DNA from: Pseudomonadota bacterium
GTDB taxonomy: Bacteria > Desulfobacterota > Anaeroferrophillalia > Anaeroferrophillales > Anaeroferrophillaceae
Direction of reading: 5' to 3'
Length of the DNA stretch: 12,269 bases
Assembly (NCBI GenBank): GCA_011042595.1
Contig: DQWO01000275.1
Coordinates: 1 to 12,269, forward strand
Shown: positions 1-5,591 of the stretch, one piece after another
Numbering within the stretch: the stretch's first letter is position 1
Layout of the letters: each line of letters begins with the position of its first letter
Notes under the pieces: generated by a model
What the model was told of the DNA's origin: nothing
What the model saw: the letters and a program-made list of their open reading frames with translations, nothing else
Databases searched by the model: none
Made by a program: the position numbers and the translations under genes

Positions 1-1361
1 ATAACATCATCAAATCGCTGGTCAAAATTTTTAAAGGCGGTAAACTGATGCAGAAATCTCAAGCGCACAATTCCCACCGGCCCATTACGCTGTTTTCCGA
101 CTATTATTTCCGCCATGCCCTTATTATCAGGATTATCCTTATCATAAACCTCATCCCGATAGACAAAGAGAATGACATCGGCATCCTGCTCAAGAGCCCC
201 CGATTCACGCAAATCTGAAAGCTGGGGCCGTTTATCCTGCCGGCTTTCAACCCCCCGGTTAAGCTGGGAAAGGGCAAGGACAGGAACATTCAGTTCTTTG
301 GCCAACGCTTTCAATGAGCGGGAAATCTCCGATATCTCCCGCTCCCGGCTGTCCATATTCTTATGACCGCGCATAAGCTGGAGGTAATCGACAATGATCA
401 AACCAAGATTCTGTTCCGCTTTCAGCCGCCTGGCCTTCGCCCGCATTTCCAGAACCGTCATCGCCGGTGTATCATCGATAAAAATAGGGGCTTCAGACAG
501 GATTCCGGCGCCCCGCGTCAGTTTTGGCCAGTCTGTCCGAGACAGGAAACCACTTCTTAGTTTATGGGCATCAACTTCAGCTTCAGAACACAGCATCCTG
601 ATAACCAACTGCTCTTTGGACATCTCCAGCGAAAAAACCGCCACCGGTTTTCCACCGGAGATGGCTGCATGCTGGGCAATATTAAGGGCAAAAGCAGTTT
701 TACCCATACTGGGACGACCGGCAATAATAATCAGGTCGGAATTTTGGAATCCGGTGGTCATTTTATCCAGATCGGTAAACCCCGACGGCACCCCGGCAAT
801 CAGGTCCGGACTTTCATAAAGAGTTTCTATTGCCTTAAAGCTATCTTTTACAATGGTTTCAATGGGGGAAAAAGCTGGATTGACCCGCTTTTCGGCCACT
901 TCAAAGATGGTTCTTTCCGCCACATCAACCAACTCATCAACATCATCAATATCACTATAGCAACGGCTGACAATTGAGGTGGCCGCGTCTATCATCAGGC
1001 GCAGAATGGATTTCTCCTTGATAATTCTGGCATAGGAAATGATATTGGCAGCCGTTGGAATGCTATCAACCAGCATGGACAGATAGGTAACCCCCCCCAC
1101 CTGATCAAGCTTACCCCTGCCCCGCAGGCGTTCAGTAACCGTAACCAGGTCAATGGCCTCCCCTTTAAGCGACAAATCGATCATCACCAGGTAGATTTTT
1201 CGATTGGCCTCCCGATAAAAATCAGCAGCATCTAAAATATCCATGACCTTGTTAATGGCCATATTATCAAGCATTATTCCTCCCAAAACCGCCTGCTCAG
1301 CCATGATATTCTGAGGTGGAAGTTTGGGAGATAGTTTGTTTTCGGCAGCTTCCTGAGCCAT
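1..1361 (-). CDS. dnaB: Replicative DNA helicase DnaB (C-terminus cut by window edge)
   Basis: Hexameric ATP-driven helicase that unwinds DNA ahead of the replication fork and recruits primase. The reading frame is open from ATG 1361 to the left edge, giving 453 residues without a stop, so only a few C-terminal residues should be missing (family length about 450-470). The N-terminal domain shows the typical PPQN..AEQAVLGG start (residues ~16-27). The RecA-like domain has Walker A GRPSMGKT (215-222, Lys221), Walker B LIIVDYLQL (321-329, Asp325), SQLNR (365-369) and DLRESGALEQDAD (383-395) with the Arg-rich and acidic core signatures. The start is preceded by an AGGA ribosome site about 8 bases upstream. 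M20 is a possible later start, but it would remove the conserved PPQN segment. It is the last visible gene of the rpsF-rpsR-DUF2232-rplI cluster but is separated from rplI by a terminator and has its own promoter. No intein is visible within the conserved motifs. Confidence 0.97.
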   Translation of the reverse strand, partial: MAQEAAENKLSPKLPPQNIMAEQAVLGGIMLDNMAINKVMDILDAADFYREANRKIYLVMIDLSLKGEAIDLVTVTERLRGRGKLDQVGGVTYLSMLVDSIPTAANIISYARIIKEKSILRLMIDAATSIVSRCYSDIDDVDELVDVAERTIFEVAEKRVNPAFSPIETIVKDSFKAIETLYESPDLIAGVPSGFTDLDKMTTGFQNSDLIIIAGRPSMGKTAFALNIAQHAAISGGKPVAVFSLEMSKEQLVIRMLCSEAEVDAHKLRSGFLSRTDWPKLTRGAGILSEAPIFIDDTPAMTVLEMRAKARRLKAEQNLGLIIVDYLQLMRGHKNMDSREREISEISRSLKALAKELNVPVLALSQLNRGVESRQDKRPQLSDLRESGALEQDADVILFVYRDEVYDKDNPDNKGMAEIIVGKQRNGPVGIVRLRFLHQFTAFKNFDQRFDDV

Positions 1362-1390
1362 GTATCCCGTCCTGAAAAAAAATGAGTCAC

Positions 1391-1507
1391 AAATTGTCAA
1401 ACAGGCACTATCACCATGTTATCAGAGGATTTTTCTCTCAAACAACCATAGAAAGGAACGGCCTTGCTCTTATTTTAAGCCTAGCATATCAAAATGAAAT
1501 TGTCAAA
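1391..1507. repeat. 11-bp direct repeat in dnaB leader (copies at both ends)
   Basis: The sequence AAATTGTCAAA occurs at 1391-1401 and again at 1497-1507, both in the 241-bp gap between dnaB and rplI. On the minus strand each copy reads TTTGACAATTT and so contains a perfect TTGACA box. The distal copy is the -35 of the dnaB promoter. The proximal copy, 30 bp from the dnaB start, has no acceptable -10 at 16-18 bp. It may be a leftover promoter half, a protein-binding site or coincidence. Confidence 0.5.
1478..1506 (-). promoter_or_regulatory. Candidate sigma-70 promoter for dnaB
   Basis: On the minus strand a perfect -35 TTGACA (1506-1501) is followed by a 17-bp spacer and TAGGCT (1483-1478), preceded by TG at the extended -10 position (TGCTAGGCT). 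Transcription would start near 1471 and give a leader of about 110 nt before dnaB. The -35 lies 12 bp beyond the T-run of the rplI terminator, so dnaB would be re-initiated after termination rather than read through. The -10 hexamer itself matches consensus at only 3 of 6 positions. The call rests on the -35, spacing, extended -10 and location. Confidence 0.65.
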
Positions 1508-1518
1508 AAAGGGATAAC

Positions 1519-1553
1519 AAAAAAAACCGGGAAGTTACAATGTAACTCCCCGG
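1519..1553 (-). terminator. Intrinsic terminator after rplI
   Basis: On the minus strand the arms CCGGGGAGTTAC and GTAACTTCCCGG form a 12-bp stem (one G-U pair) with a 3-nt loop. It is followed directly by eight T residues (1526-1519). It begins about 50 nt after the rplI stop. This is a textbook factor-independent terminator and should end, or strongly attenuate, the rpsF-rplI transcript before dnaB. Confidence 0.92.
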
Positions 1554-1602
1554 CTGAAAAAATATTTTTATTCATTTCCGACCAGGAACTTCCCAGTCAG
1601 AA

Positions 1603-2163
1603 CTAAAGGTCCTGCTCAACAGTTTCAGCAACCGTCTCATCTCCAGCAGCAACAGTCATCTCCACCGGAATAGAATCAGACTCTTCCGCCTCTTTTTCAG
1701 CCAGCAGGGCCTGACTTTCCGCATCACCAGCTACCCGAATCGCAATTTCAGCCGCAATTCCTGGCTGAAGAACCACGACAGCAACATAACTACCCACCGT
1801 CTTGATCGCCTCCGGCAGATCAATTTTACGCCGATCAACCTCTATACCCTTTTCCAGCAAGGCAGCGGCAATATCTTTATTGGTTACCGATCCAAAAAGC
1901 TTGCCTTTTTCACCGACTTTGCGCTCAAAATCCAGTGAAATTGTTTCGATACGTTTCTTGAGTTCCTCACCTTTAGCCTGCAGGCGTAGTCGTTTCTTAT
2001 CCAGCACCCGCAGATGGTGCTTCTGATATTTCACATTGCCTTCATTCGCTTCGATGGCCAACCCGGTGGGAATCAGATAATTCCTGGCATAGCCATTAGC
2101 AACTGAAACCAAATCTCCAACGTTACCAAGCCGATCTACCGGCTCCTGTAAAATAACTTTCAT
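1603..2163 (-). CDS. rplI: 50S ribosomal protein L9 with acidic C-terminal tail
   Basis: L9 binds 23S rRNA at the base of the L1 stalk and helps limit frameshifting and stalled-ribosome collisions. The N-terminal rRNA-binding domain is clear: MKVILQ at the start, Gly13/Gly16 and GYARNYLIP at 24-32. A charged connecting helix (~41-75) and the C-terminal domain with KGKLFGSVTNKDIAAAL (86-102) follow. The protein is 186 residues, against roughly 148-150 for most L9. The extra ~37 residues (150-186) are acidic, rich in Glu, Asp, Ala and Val, and end in EQDL. The start is fixed by GGAGGA 8 bases upstream of ATG 2163. It follows the DUF2232 gene with a 145-bp gap, which is long for an operon and holds a dispersed repeat, so an internal promoter is possible though none is convincing. 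Confidence 0.97.
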   Translation of the reverse strand: MKVILQEPVDRLGNVGDLVSVANGYARNYLIPTGLAIEANEGNVKYQKHHLRVLDKKRLRLQAKGEELKKRIETISLDFERKVGEKGKLFGSVTNKDIAAALLEKGIEVDRRKIDLPEAIKTVGSYVAVVVLQPGIAAEIAIRVAGDAESQALLAEKEAEESDSIPVEMTVAAGDETVAETVEQDL

Positions 2164-2226
2164 TGTCCTTATCCTCCAAATAATAAAAAAACCTGGCTAC
2201 ATACACCTAAGTTAAGCAATTAACAA

Positions 2227-2246
2227 TTAGCTATCAGCGTTTAGCT
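2227..2246. repeat. Dispersed 20-bp intergenic repeat, copy 1
   Basis: TTAGCTATCAGCGTTTAGCT lies in the 145-bp gap between rplI and the DUF2232 gene. The reverse complement of 7775-7794, about 5.5 kb away, matches it at 19 of 20 positions (the centre G is C). AGCT/GCTGATAGC-type units of this kind recur in intergenic DNA of many delta-proteobacterial genomes; that comparison is from memory. Nothing suggests it is coding. Confidence 0.6.
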
Positions 2247-2308
2247 TTAAAAAATCAAAACATTACGTTCGTGAACAATAAGACATAATGAAAACGAACT
2301 GATATTTT

Positions 2309-3277
2309 CTAGCTCTTAACCTGCCGGGCAAATTTGCGAAAATCCACCCACATATCGAACAAACCGATCATTGCCACAGCCACCAGCAAAAAGTGAAAAG
2401 CAAAAAGCAGAAAGTAGATAAAAACCCGGCCGCCGGCACCCACCTTAAATCTATTCAGGTAACAATAGATAATGGCCATTCCCTGGAGAAGGTAAAAGAA
2501 TACCAGGACAAAAATGCCATTAAAAAGAAAAAACCGGATAAGTTCCGGAAGCCCGGGAAGCAACACTGCCACCCACAAGCCAATCAAAACCCAGATAGTC
2601 TGCTGATAAACAGCAAAGTTTTCGAATAAAGAACCCTCACCCCAACTGATGGGAGTATGGCGCCAACGACCCAGCAGACCGACCATCACCATGGTCAAGC
2701 CATTGAGTAAAAAGTACGCGCCAAAAAGCAGGGATGGGAACAACATGCCCACCCAATACCCCAATACCGGAGAGGAATCACGCAAAAAGGCCAGCTGCTC
2801 TTTCGCCATGCCCATATCCCGGTACACCTGCTGCACCATCTCAAGGTTTGCCTGGAAAGCCCGTTGCACCATCGTCATGGGAGTCATGGACGACTGAAAA
2901 GAGTAGAAAAAGACAGCCAGCAGAACAATACCGGCACAAGCACCAGCAGCCACGGCCATAATCCGCAACCGGTTGTTATAGTGTTTGCGGACTACTTCAT
3001 TCAGCATCACGGCCGGAAGGCCGTATTCGAACAGAAAACCCAACACCGGCCCACCCTGACGGAAAAACAGGTACAAAAGCACCGTGGTAAGGACCACGAT
3101 AGACAAGGGCAACCATCGATGCCGGGTCAAAACACCAAGATACACCGACGGCACCATGGTTAACAAACCCGGCACAAAACCAAAGAACGGAACGGCAACC
3201 GCAGCGATAAAAAAGCAGGTCGTCGCGACAACCCCCAGGACAAACATCCTGACAGGAAAGGAATAATCAGTTACCAC
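2309..3277 (-). CDS. DUF2232 (YybS-like) multi-pass membrane protein
   Basis: Predicted inner-membrane protein of unknown function, 322 residues. Hydrophobic segments lie at about 11-34, 36-50, 56-72, 77-93, 105-126, 170-203 (probably two), 226-242, 247-274 and 285-308, giving eight or more membrane spans. The N-terminal part resembles the DUF2232 family, and genes of this family often sit between rpsR and rplI, exactly as here. The frame opens after a TAA at 3289. The first usable start is GTG 3277, and ATG 3247 (residue 11) is an alternative. Neither has a good Shine-Dalgarno site, so the start is uncertain. It is 58 bp downstream of rpsR on the same strand and probably co-transcribed. Family assignment comes from position and topology rather than an active-site motif, since none is known. 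Confidence 0.85.
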   Translation of the reverse strand: MVTDYSFPVRMFVLGVVATTCFFIAAVAVPFFGFVPGLLTMVPSVYLGVLTRHRWLPLSIVVLTTVLLYLFFRQGGPVLGFLFEYGLPAVMLNEVVRKHYNNRLRIMAVAAGACAGIVLLAVFFYSFQSSMTPMTMVQRAFQANLEMVQQVYRDMGMAKEQLAFLRDSSPVLGYWVGMLFPSLLFGAYFLLNGLTMVMVGLLGRWRHTPISWGEGSLFENFAVYQQTIWVLIGLWVAVLLPGLPELIRFFLFNGIFVLVFFYLLQGMAIIYCYLNRFKVGAGGRVFIYFLLFAFHFLLVAVAMIGLFDMWVDFRKFARQVKS

Positions 3278-3335
3278 AACTCTGTCTTATCAGCAAGCAA
3301 CCACAAATTTTCAGCAAAAGTTCTGACAACAGCCA

Positions 3336-3611
3336 CTACATCGGTTTAGGGGTCATCTGCGCGAAAGGCAGCAAAGCAATATTTCTGGCCCTCTTTATGG
3401 CCGCCGACAATTCCCGCTGATGACTGGAACAGGTCCCGGATATCCTCTTTGGGACAATTTTCCCCTTCTCACTGATATAATAGCGCAACAAACGAATATC
3501 TTTATAATCTATTTTTATTGAACTGTCGGCACAAAAGCGACAATATTTCTTCCGGCTCACAAACGCCCGGCGCCGCTGAGGACGATTAGTTTTACTTCTC
3601 TGGAAAGCCAT
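3336..3611 (-). CDS. rpsR: 30S ribosomal protein S18, zinc-binding (C+) form
   Basis: S18 forms a heterodimer with S6 on the platform of the 30S subunit and contacts 16S rRNA. The 91-residue protein has a basic N-terminus and then [20 protein letters not shown]. It continues with the [13 protein letters not shown] box and the [14 protein letters not shown]-terminal helix, all diagnostic of S18. Cys24, Cys27, Cys61 and His64 form a complete set of four metal ligands, so this is the zinc-binding C+ variant rather than the cysteine-poor form of E. coli. A GAGGT site precedes ATG 3611. It is 51 bp after rpsF, in the usual S6-S18 gene pair. Confidence 0.97.
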   Translation of the reverse strand: MAFQRSKTNRPQRRRAFVSRKKYCRFCADSSIKIDYKDIRLLRYYISEKGKIVPKRISGTCSSHQRELSAAIKRARNIALLPFAQMTPKPM

Positions 3612-3629
3612 TACTACCTCTCAATCTTC

Positions 3630-3654
3630 AATTTGAATCATCAAATATCAAATT
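3630..3654. repeat. AT-rich inverted repeat between rpsF and rpsR
   Basis: The arms AATTTGA (3630-3636) and TCAAATT (3648-3654) are perfectly complementary across an 11-nt loop, inside the 51-bp rpsF-rpsR gap. There is no T-run and the stem is AT-rich, so it is not a terminator. It could be a weak RNA hairpin at the cistron boundary, or chance in AT-rich spacer. Confidence 0.35.
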
Positions 3655-3662
3655 CTGTTTAG

Positions 3663-4127
3663 CTACTCTGTCTCAGCCCCAATCTCGGTTTCGGTTTCGG
3701 TTTTGGTCTCCGCGACTTCAGCCACAACCGGGGTTTCTTCCTCCACTTCGGCCTCCACATCGTCAGTTACCACCGGCTCCGCTGCAACTTCATCCGCTTC
3801 AGCAGGCTGATCTTTACTTTCATCATAATCATCCGGCAGGCGAACGGTAATAAATTTGATAACCTCATCCATGATTTTCAGATGACGCTCAAATTCCTGC
3901 AGACATTCAATCGTAGCGGCAAAACGCATCAGGATATAACGCCCTTCCAGATGCTTTTTAACCCGGTAAGCAAGGGTTTTCACCCCCCAGTCATCCCGGT
4001 AAAAAACCCTGGCCCCAAGCCGCTCGGCAATCTCCGCCAACCGGTCGTCAACCTTTTTCACTCCTTCATCATCCAGGGTTCCCGGATGGATATAAAGAAG
4101 CTCATACTTTCTCATTTCTTCTGCCAT
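3663..4127 (-). CDS. rpsF: 30S ribosomal protein S6 with long acidic tail
   Basis: S6 pairs with S18 on the 30S platform. The core is typical: MRKYELLYI (5-13), an alpha/beta fold, WGVKTLAYRVKKHLEGRYILMRF (47-69), the LKIMDEVIKFITVRL strand (83-97). The core ends near residue 100. A ~55-residue tail follows, made almost entirely of Glu, Asp, Thr, Val and Ala, including TKTETETE (141-148). E. coli S6 also ends in glutamates that RimK extends, but this tail is longer and genetically encoded. The start at ATG 4127 is chosen because AAGGAGGA lies 9 bases upstream; the internal Met5, the usual S6 start, lacks as good a site. This is the first gene of the rpsF-rpsR-DUF2232-rplI cluster, with a candidate promoter and leader between it and the upstream DUF362 gene. 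Confidence 0.96.
   Translation of the reverse strand: MAEEMRKYELLYIHPGTLDDEGVKKVDDRLAEIAERLGARVFYRDDWGVKTLAYRVKKHLEGRYILMRFAATIECLQEFERHLKIMDEVIKFITVRLPDDYDESKDQPAEADEVAAEPVVTDDVEAEVEEETPVVAEVAETKTETETEIGAETE
3684..3706 (-). repeat. Hexanucleotide tandem repeat in rpsF tail
   Basis: On the minus strand the hexamer ACCGAA is repeated about three times, the last copy imperfect, and encodes Thr-Glu pairs in the C-terminal tail of S6. Gain or loss of units would keep the reading frame, so tail length could vary between strains without breaking the gene. Confidence 0.5.
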
Positions 4128-4142
4128 GTAACCAATTCCTCC

Positions 4143-4187
4143 TTATGAGTTTATAGTAGCCCCAACCCGGAGCAAGGGGAAGTAAAG
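4143..4187 (-). promoter_or_regulatory. rpsF leader with possible S6:S18 autoregulatory motif
   Basis: The predicted rpsF leader contains CCCC (4179-4176) and GGGG (4163-4160), which can pair around TTGCTCCGGGTT. Flanking TTTA and TAAA (4185-4182 and 4155-4152) could extend the structure. Many bacteria carry an S6:S18-binding RNA upstream of rpsF with a conserved CCG in a stem-loop, and a CCG is present here in the loop. The match is by position, CCG and a short stem only. A covariance-model search would be needed to call it properly. Confidence 0.3.
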
Positions 4188-4193
4188 CGTGGT

Positions 4194-4222
4194 TTGATAC
4201 ACTAATTACAGAAAAAAATCAA
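4194..4222 (-). promoter_or_regulatory. Candidate promoter for the rpsF operon
   Basis: On the minus strand TTGATT (4222-4217) and TATCAA (4199-4194) are separated by exactly 17 bp. Each hexamer matches sigma-70 consensus at 4 of 6 positions. Initiation near 4187 would give a leader of about 60 nt. No terminator is visible after the upstream DUF362 gene, so read-through from that gene is also possible. Confidence 0.5.
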
Positions 4223-4262
4223 GTATTATCCCTGAAGTTTTTTCGTGTTTTTGGACAGCCAC

Positions 4263-5372
4263 TTACAACCTCACCAAATCATACTCCCTACTCCCCAGAC
4301 CGATTTCCTCCGCGTGTCGCAGCTGTATCCGCCAGTCTACTTTCGGGTAAAGCAGCTGAAATTTATCAACCCCTGGATCAATATCATTTCCCAGGGCGCT
4401 CCCGGCTATCCCCGGGGCTTCATTGACCAAATCAGCACAAGCCTGGTCAAGGGCTACAGGATCACGGGAGGCCAGGATGCCGATATCAGGAACAACCGGC
4501 TGATCATTGTGGGCGTAGCAATCACAGGCGGGACTCACCTGGACAACGAAATTCAGAAATAACACGTTTTCCCGTTTGTCAGCGCAGGCAGCGTAAGCAT
4601 ATTCCACCATTTTTTCCTGAAAAACCGGAATAGTTTCATTCCAGCGAATGGCAACCGCCTGCTGGGGACAAACAACAATACATTCTCCACAACCGATGCA
4701 ACTTTCCGGATCAATAACCGCCTTCTTTTCTTCAGTGATGGTAATGGCCCCGGCCGGACACCAGCGCTGGCATTCTCCGCAACCAATACATTTGCGCCGG
4801 GTAACCTTGGGGCTGATATTGGAATGCTGCTGCAATTTCCCCTCCCGGCAGGCACAACCCATCCCCAGGTTTTTCAACGCCCCCCCGAAGCCGGGTAATT
4901 CATGGCCCTTGAAATGGCTCATGACCACCATCGCCTCCGCATTGGCAATTTCCTGGGCAATTTTAGCGGTCTCAATATGTTTTTTTTCAATTCTGACGGT
5001 AGTCGAGCTGTTACCCCGCAGGCCATCGGCAATAATCACCGGGGCATCCAGCACGGTCAGGTTGAAACCATGTCGGGCCGCGGTCTGCAAATGAGTAACC
5101 GCATCGCTGCGGGAACCCACGTACAGCGTATTACTGTCGGTAACAAATGGCTTCCCGCCCAGTTCTTTAACCATTTCAACTACAGGGCGGATAAAAACCG
5201 GGCGGATAAATGAGGTATTTCCCTCCTCGCCAAAATGGATTTTAATCGCCGTCATGGTATTGGTCCCCACACTGTCCGACAACTCCAGTTTGTTCAGCAG
5301 CTGCTTAATTTTGGCAAAAAGATTATTCCGCACTGAGGTCCGCAGATCAGCAAAATATACGTTCGAAGCCAT
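4263..5372 (-). CDS. DUF362 domain protein with two [4Fe-4S] ferredoxin motifs
   Basis: Predicted soluble iron-sulfur protein of unknown reaction, 369 residues. The N-terminal DUF362 part contains KIHFGEEGNTSFIRP (44-58), TDSNTLYVGSR (78-88) and SHFKGHELPGFGGALKNLGMGC (152-173). Two bacterial ferredoxin motifs follow: Cys195/198/201/205 (CIGCGECQRWCP) and Cys225/228/231/235 (CIGCGECIVVCP), enough for two [4Fe-4S] clusters. The C-terminal DUF362 segment resumes with PDIGILASRDPVALDQAC (295-312). Extra Cys pairs at 173/175 and 283/285 could be further ligands. ATG 5372 is preferred because AAGGAGC lies 8 bases upstream. The frame runs open to ATG 5429, but that start lacks a ribosome site and would overlap the candidate promoter. 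No signal peptide is seen. It is divergent from the EF-G gene and 135 bp upstream of rpsF on the same strand. Members are common in anaerobes; substrate and partner are unknown. Confidence 0.9.
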   Translation of the reverse strand: MASNVYFADLRTSVRNNLFAKIKQLLNKLELSDSVGTNTMTAIKIHFGEEGNTSFIRPVFIRPVVEMVKELGGKPFVTDSNTLYVGSRSDAVTHLQTAARHGFNLTVLDAPVIIADGLRGNSSTTVRIEKKHIETAKIAQEIANAEAMVVMSHFKGHELPGFGGALKNLGMGCACREGKLQQHSNISPKVTRRKCIGCGECQRWCPAGAITITEEKKAVIDPESCIGCGECIVVCPQQAVAIRWNETIPVFQEKMVEYAYAACADKRENVLFLNFVVQVSPACDCYAHNDQPVVPDIGILASRDPVALDQACADLVNEAPGIAGSALGNDIDPGVDKFQLLYPKVDWRIQLRHAEEIGLGSREYDLVRL

Positions 5373-5446
5373 TTTTATTTGCTCCTTCTCCTGAATTTTC
5401 ACCCCTCGCACTTTCATCCCGACAGTCATGTTGAAGAGGTATCTCC

Positions 5447-5475
5447 ATTGTGCCTGATGCAGACGGGTAAATCAA
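5447..5475 (-). promoter_or_regulatory. Candidate promoter for the DUF362 gene
   Basis: On the minus strand TTGATT (5475-5470), a 17-bp spacer and CACAAT (5452-5447) make a plausible sigma-70 promoter, 4 of 6 matches in each box. The -35 hexamer is the same as in the rpsF candidate. Transcription would begin about 70 nt before ATG 5372, which supports that start over the upstream in-frame ATG at 5429. Confidence 0.45.
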
Positions 5476-5512
5476 CCCAAATCTCACGCTTGAAAAGAAC
5501 TAAAACCTTGAC

Positions 5513-5573
5513 TTTTCACGGCAGAAAAAGTAGTGGGTGAATATCAATTGTCGAGCTTATTCTGCCGTGGAAA
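5513..5573. repeat. Long inverted repeat just upstream of the EF-G gene
   Basis: CACGGCAGAA (5517-5526) and TTCTGCCGTG (5560-5569) are perfectly complementary. Extending outward to 5513 and 5573 gives 13 of 14 matching positions. The 33-nt spacer ends just before the purine-rich ribosome site (AAAGGAAAAAAGGAAG, 5570-5585) of the EF-G gene. It could be a 5'-leader RNA hairpin or a split operator. TTGACT at 5508-5513 abuts the left arm but has no good -10 at 17 bp (TAGTGG), so I do not call a promoter. Confidence 0.6.
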
Positions 5574-5591
5574 GGAAAAAAGGAAGAAAAC

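Noticed and set aside
394..977. Plus-strand open frames opposite dnaB
   Set aside because: They lie antisense to an unbroken dnaB frame with intact helicase motifs, and their translations show no family features.
1382..1606. Plus-strand open frame of 74 codons in the dnaB-rplI gap
   Set aside because: It overlaps the dnaB promoter and the rplI terminator on the other strand, has no ribosome site and has a low-complexity product.
2266..2275. GTTCGTGAAC as a LexA or similar operator
   Set aside because: The palindrome is short, its flanks are not symmetrical and the neighbouring genes are not SOS genes.
5373..5429. Upstream in-frame start for the DUF362 gene at ATG 5429
   Set aside because: There is no ribosome site, the added 19 residues are not conserved-looking, and the good AAGGAGC site serves ATG 5372.
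5508..5536. Promoter for the EF-G gene from TTGACT at 5508
   Set aside because: The hexamer 17 bp downstream (TAGTGG) is a poor -10 and no better one is in range.
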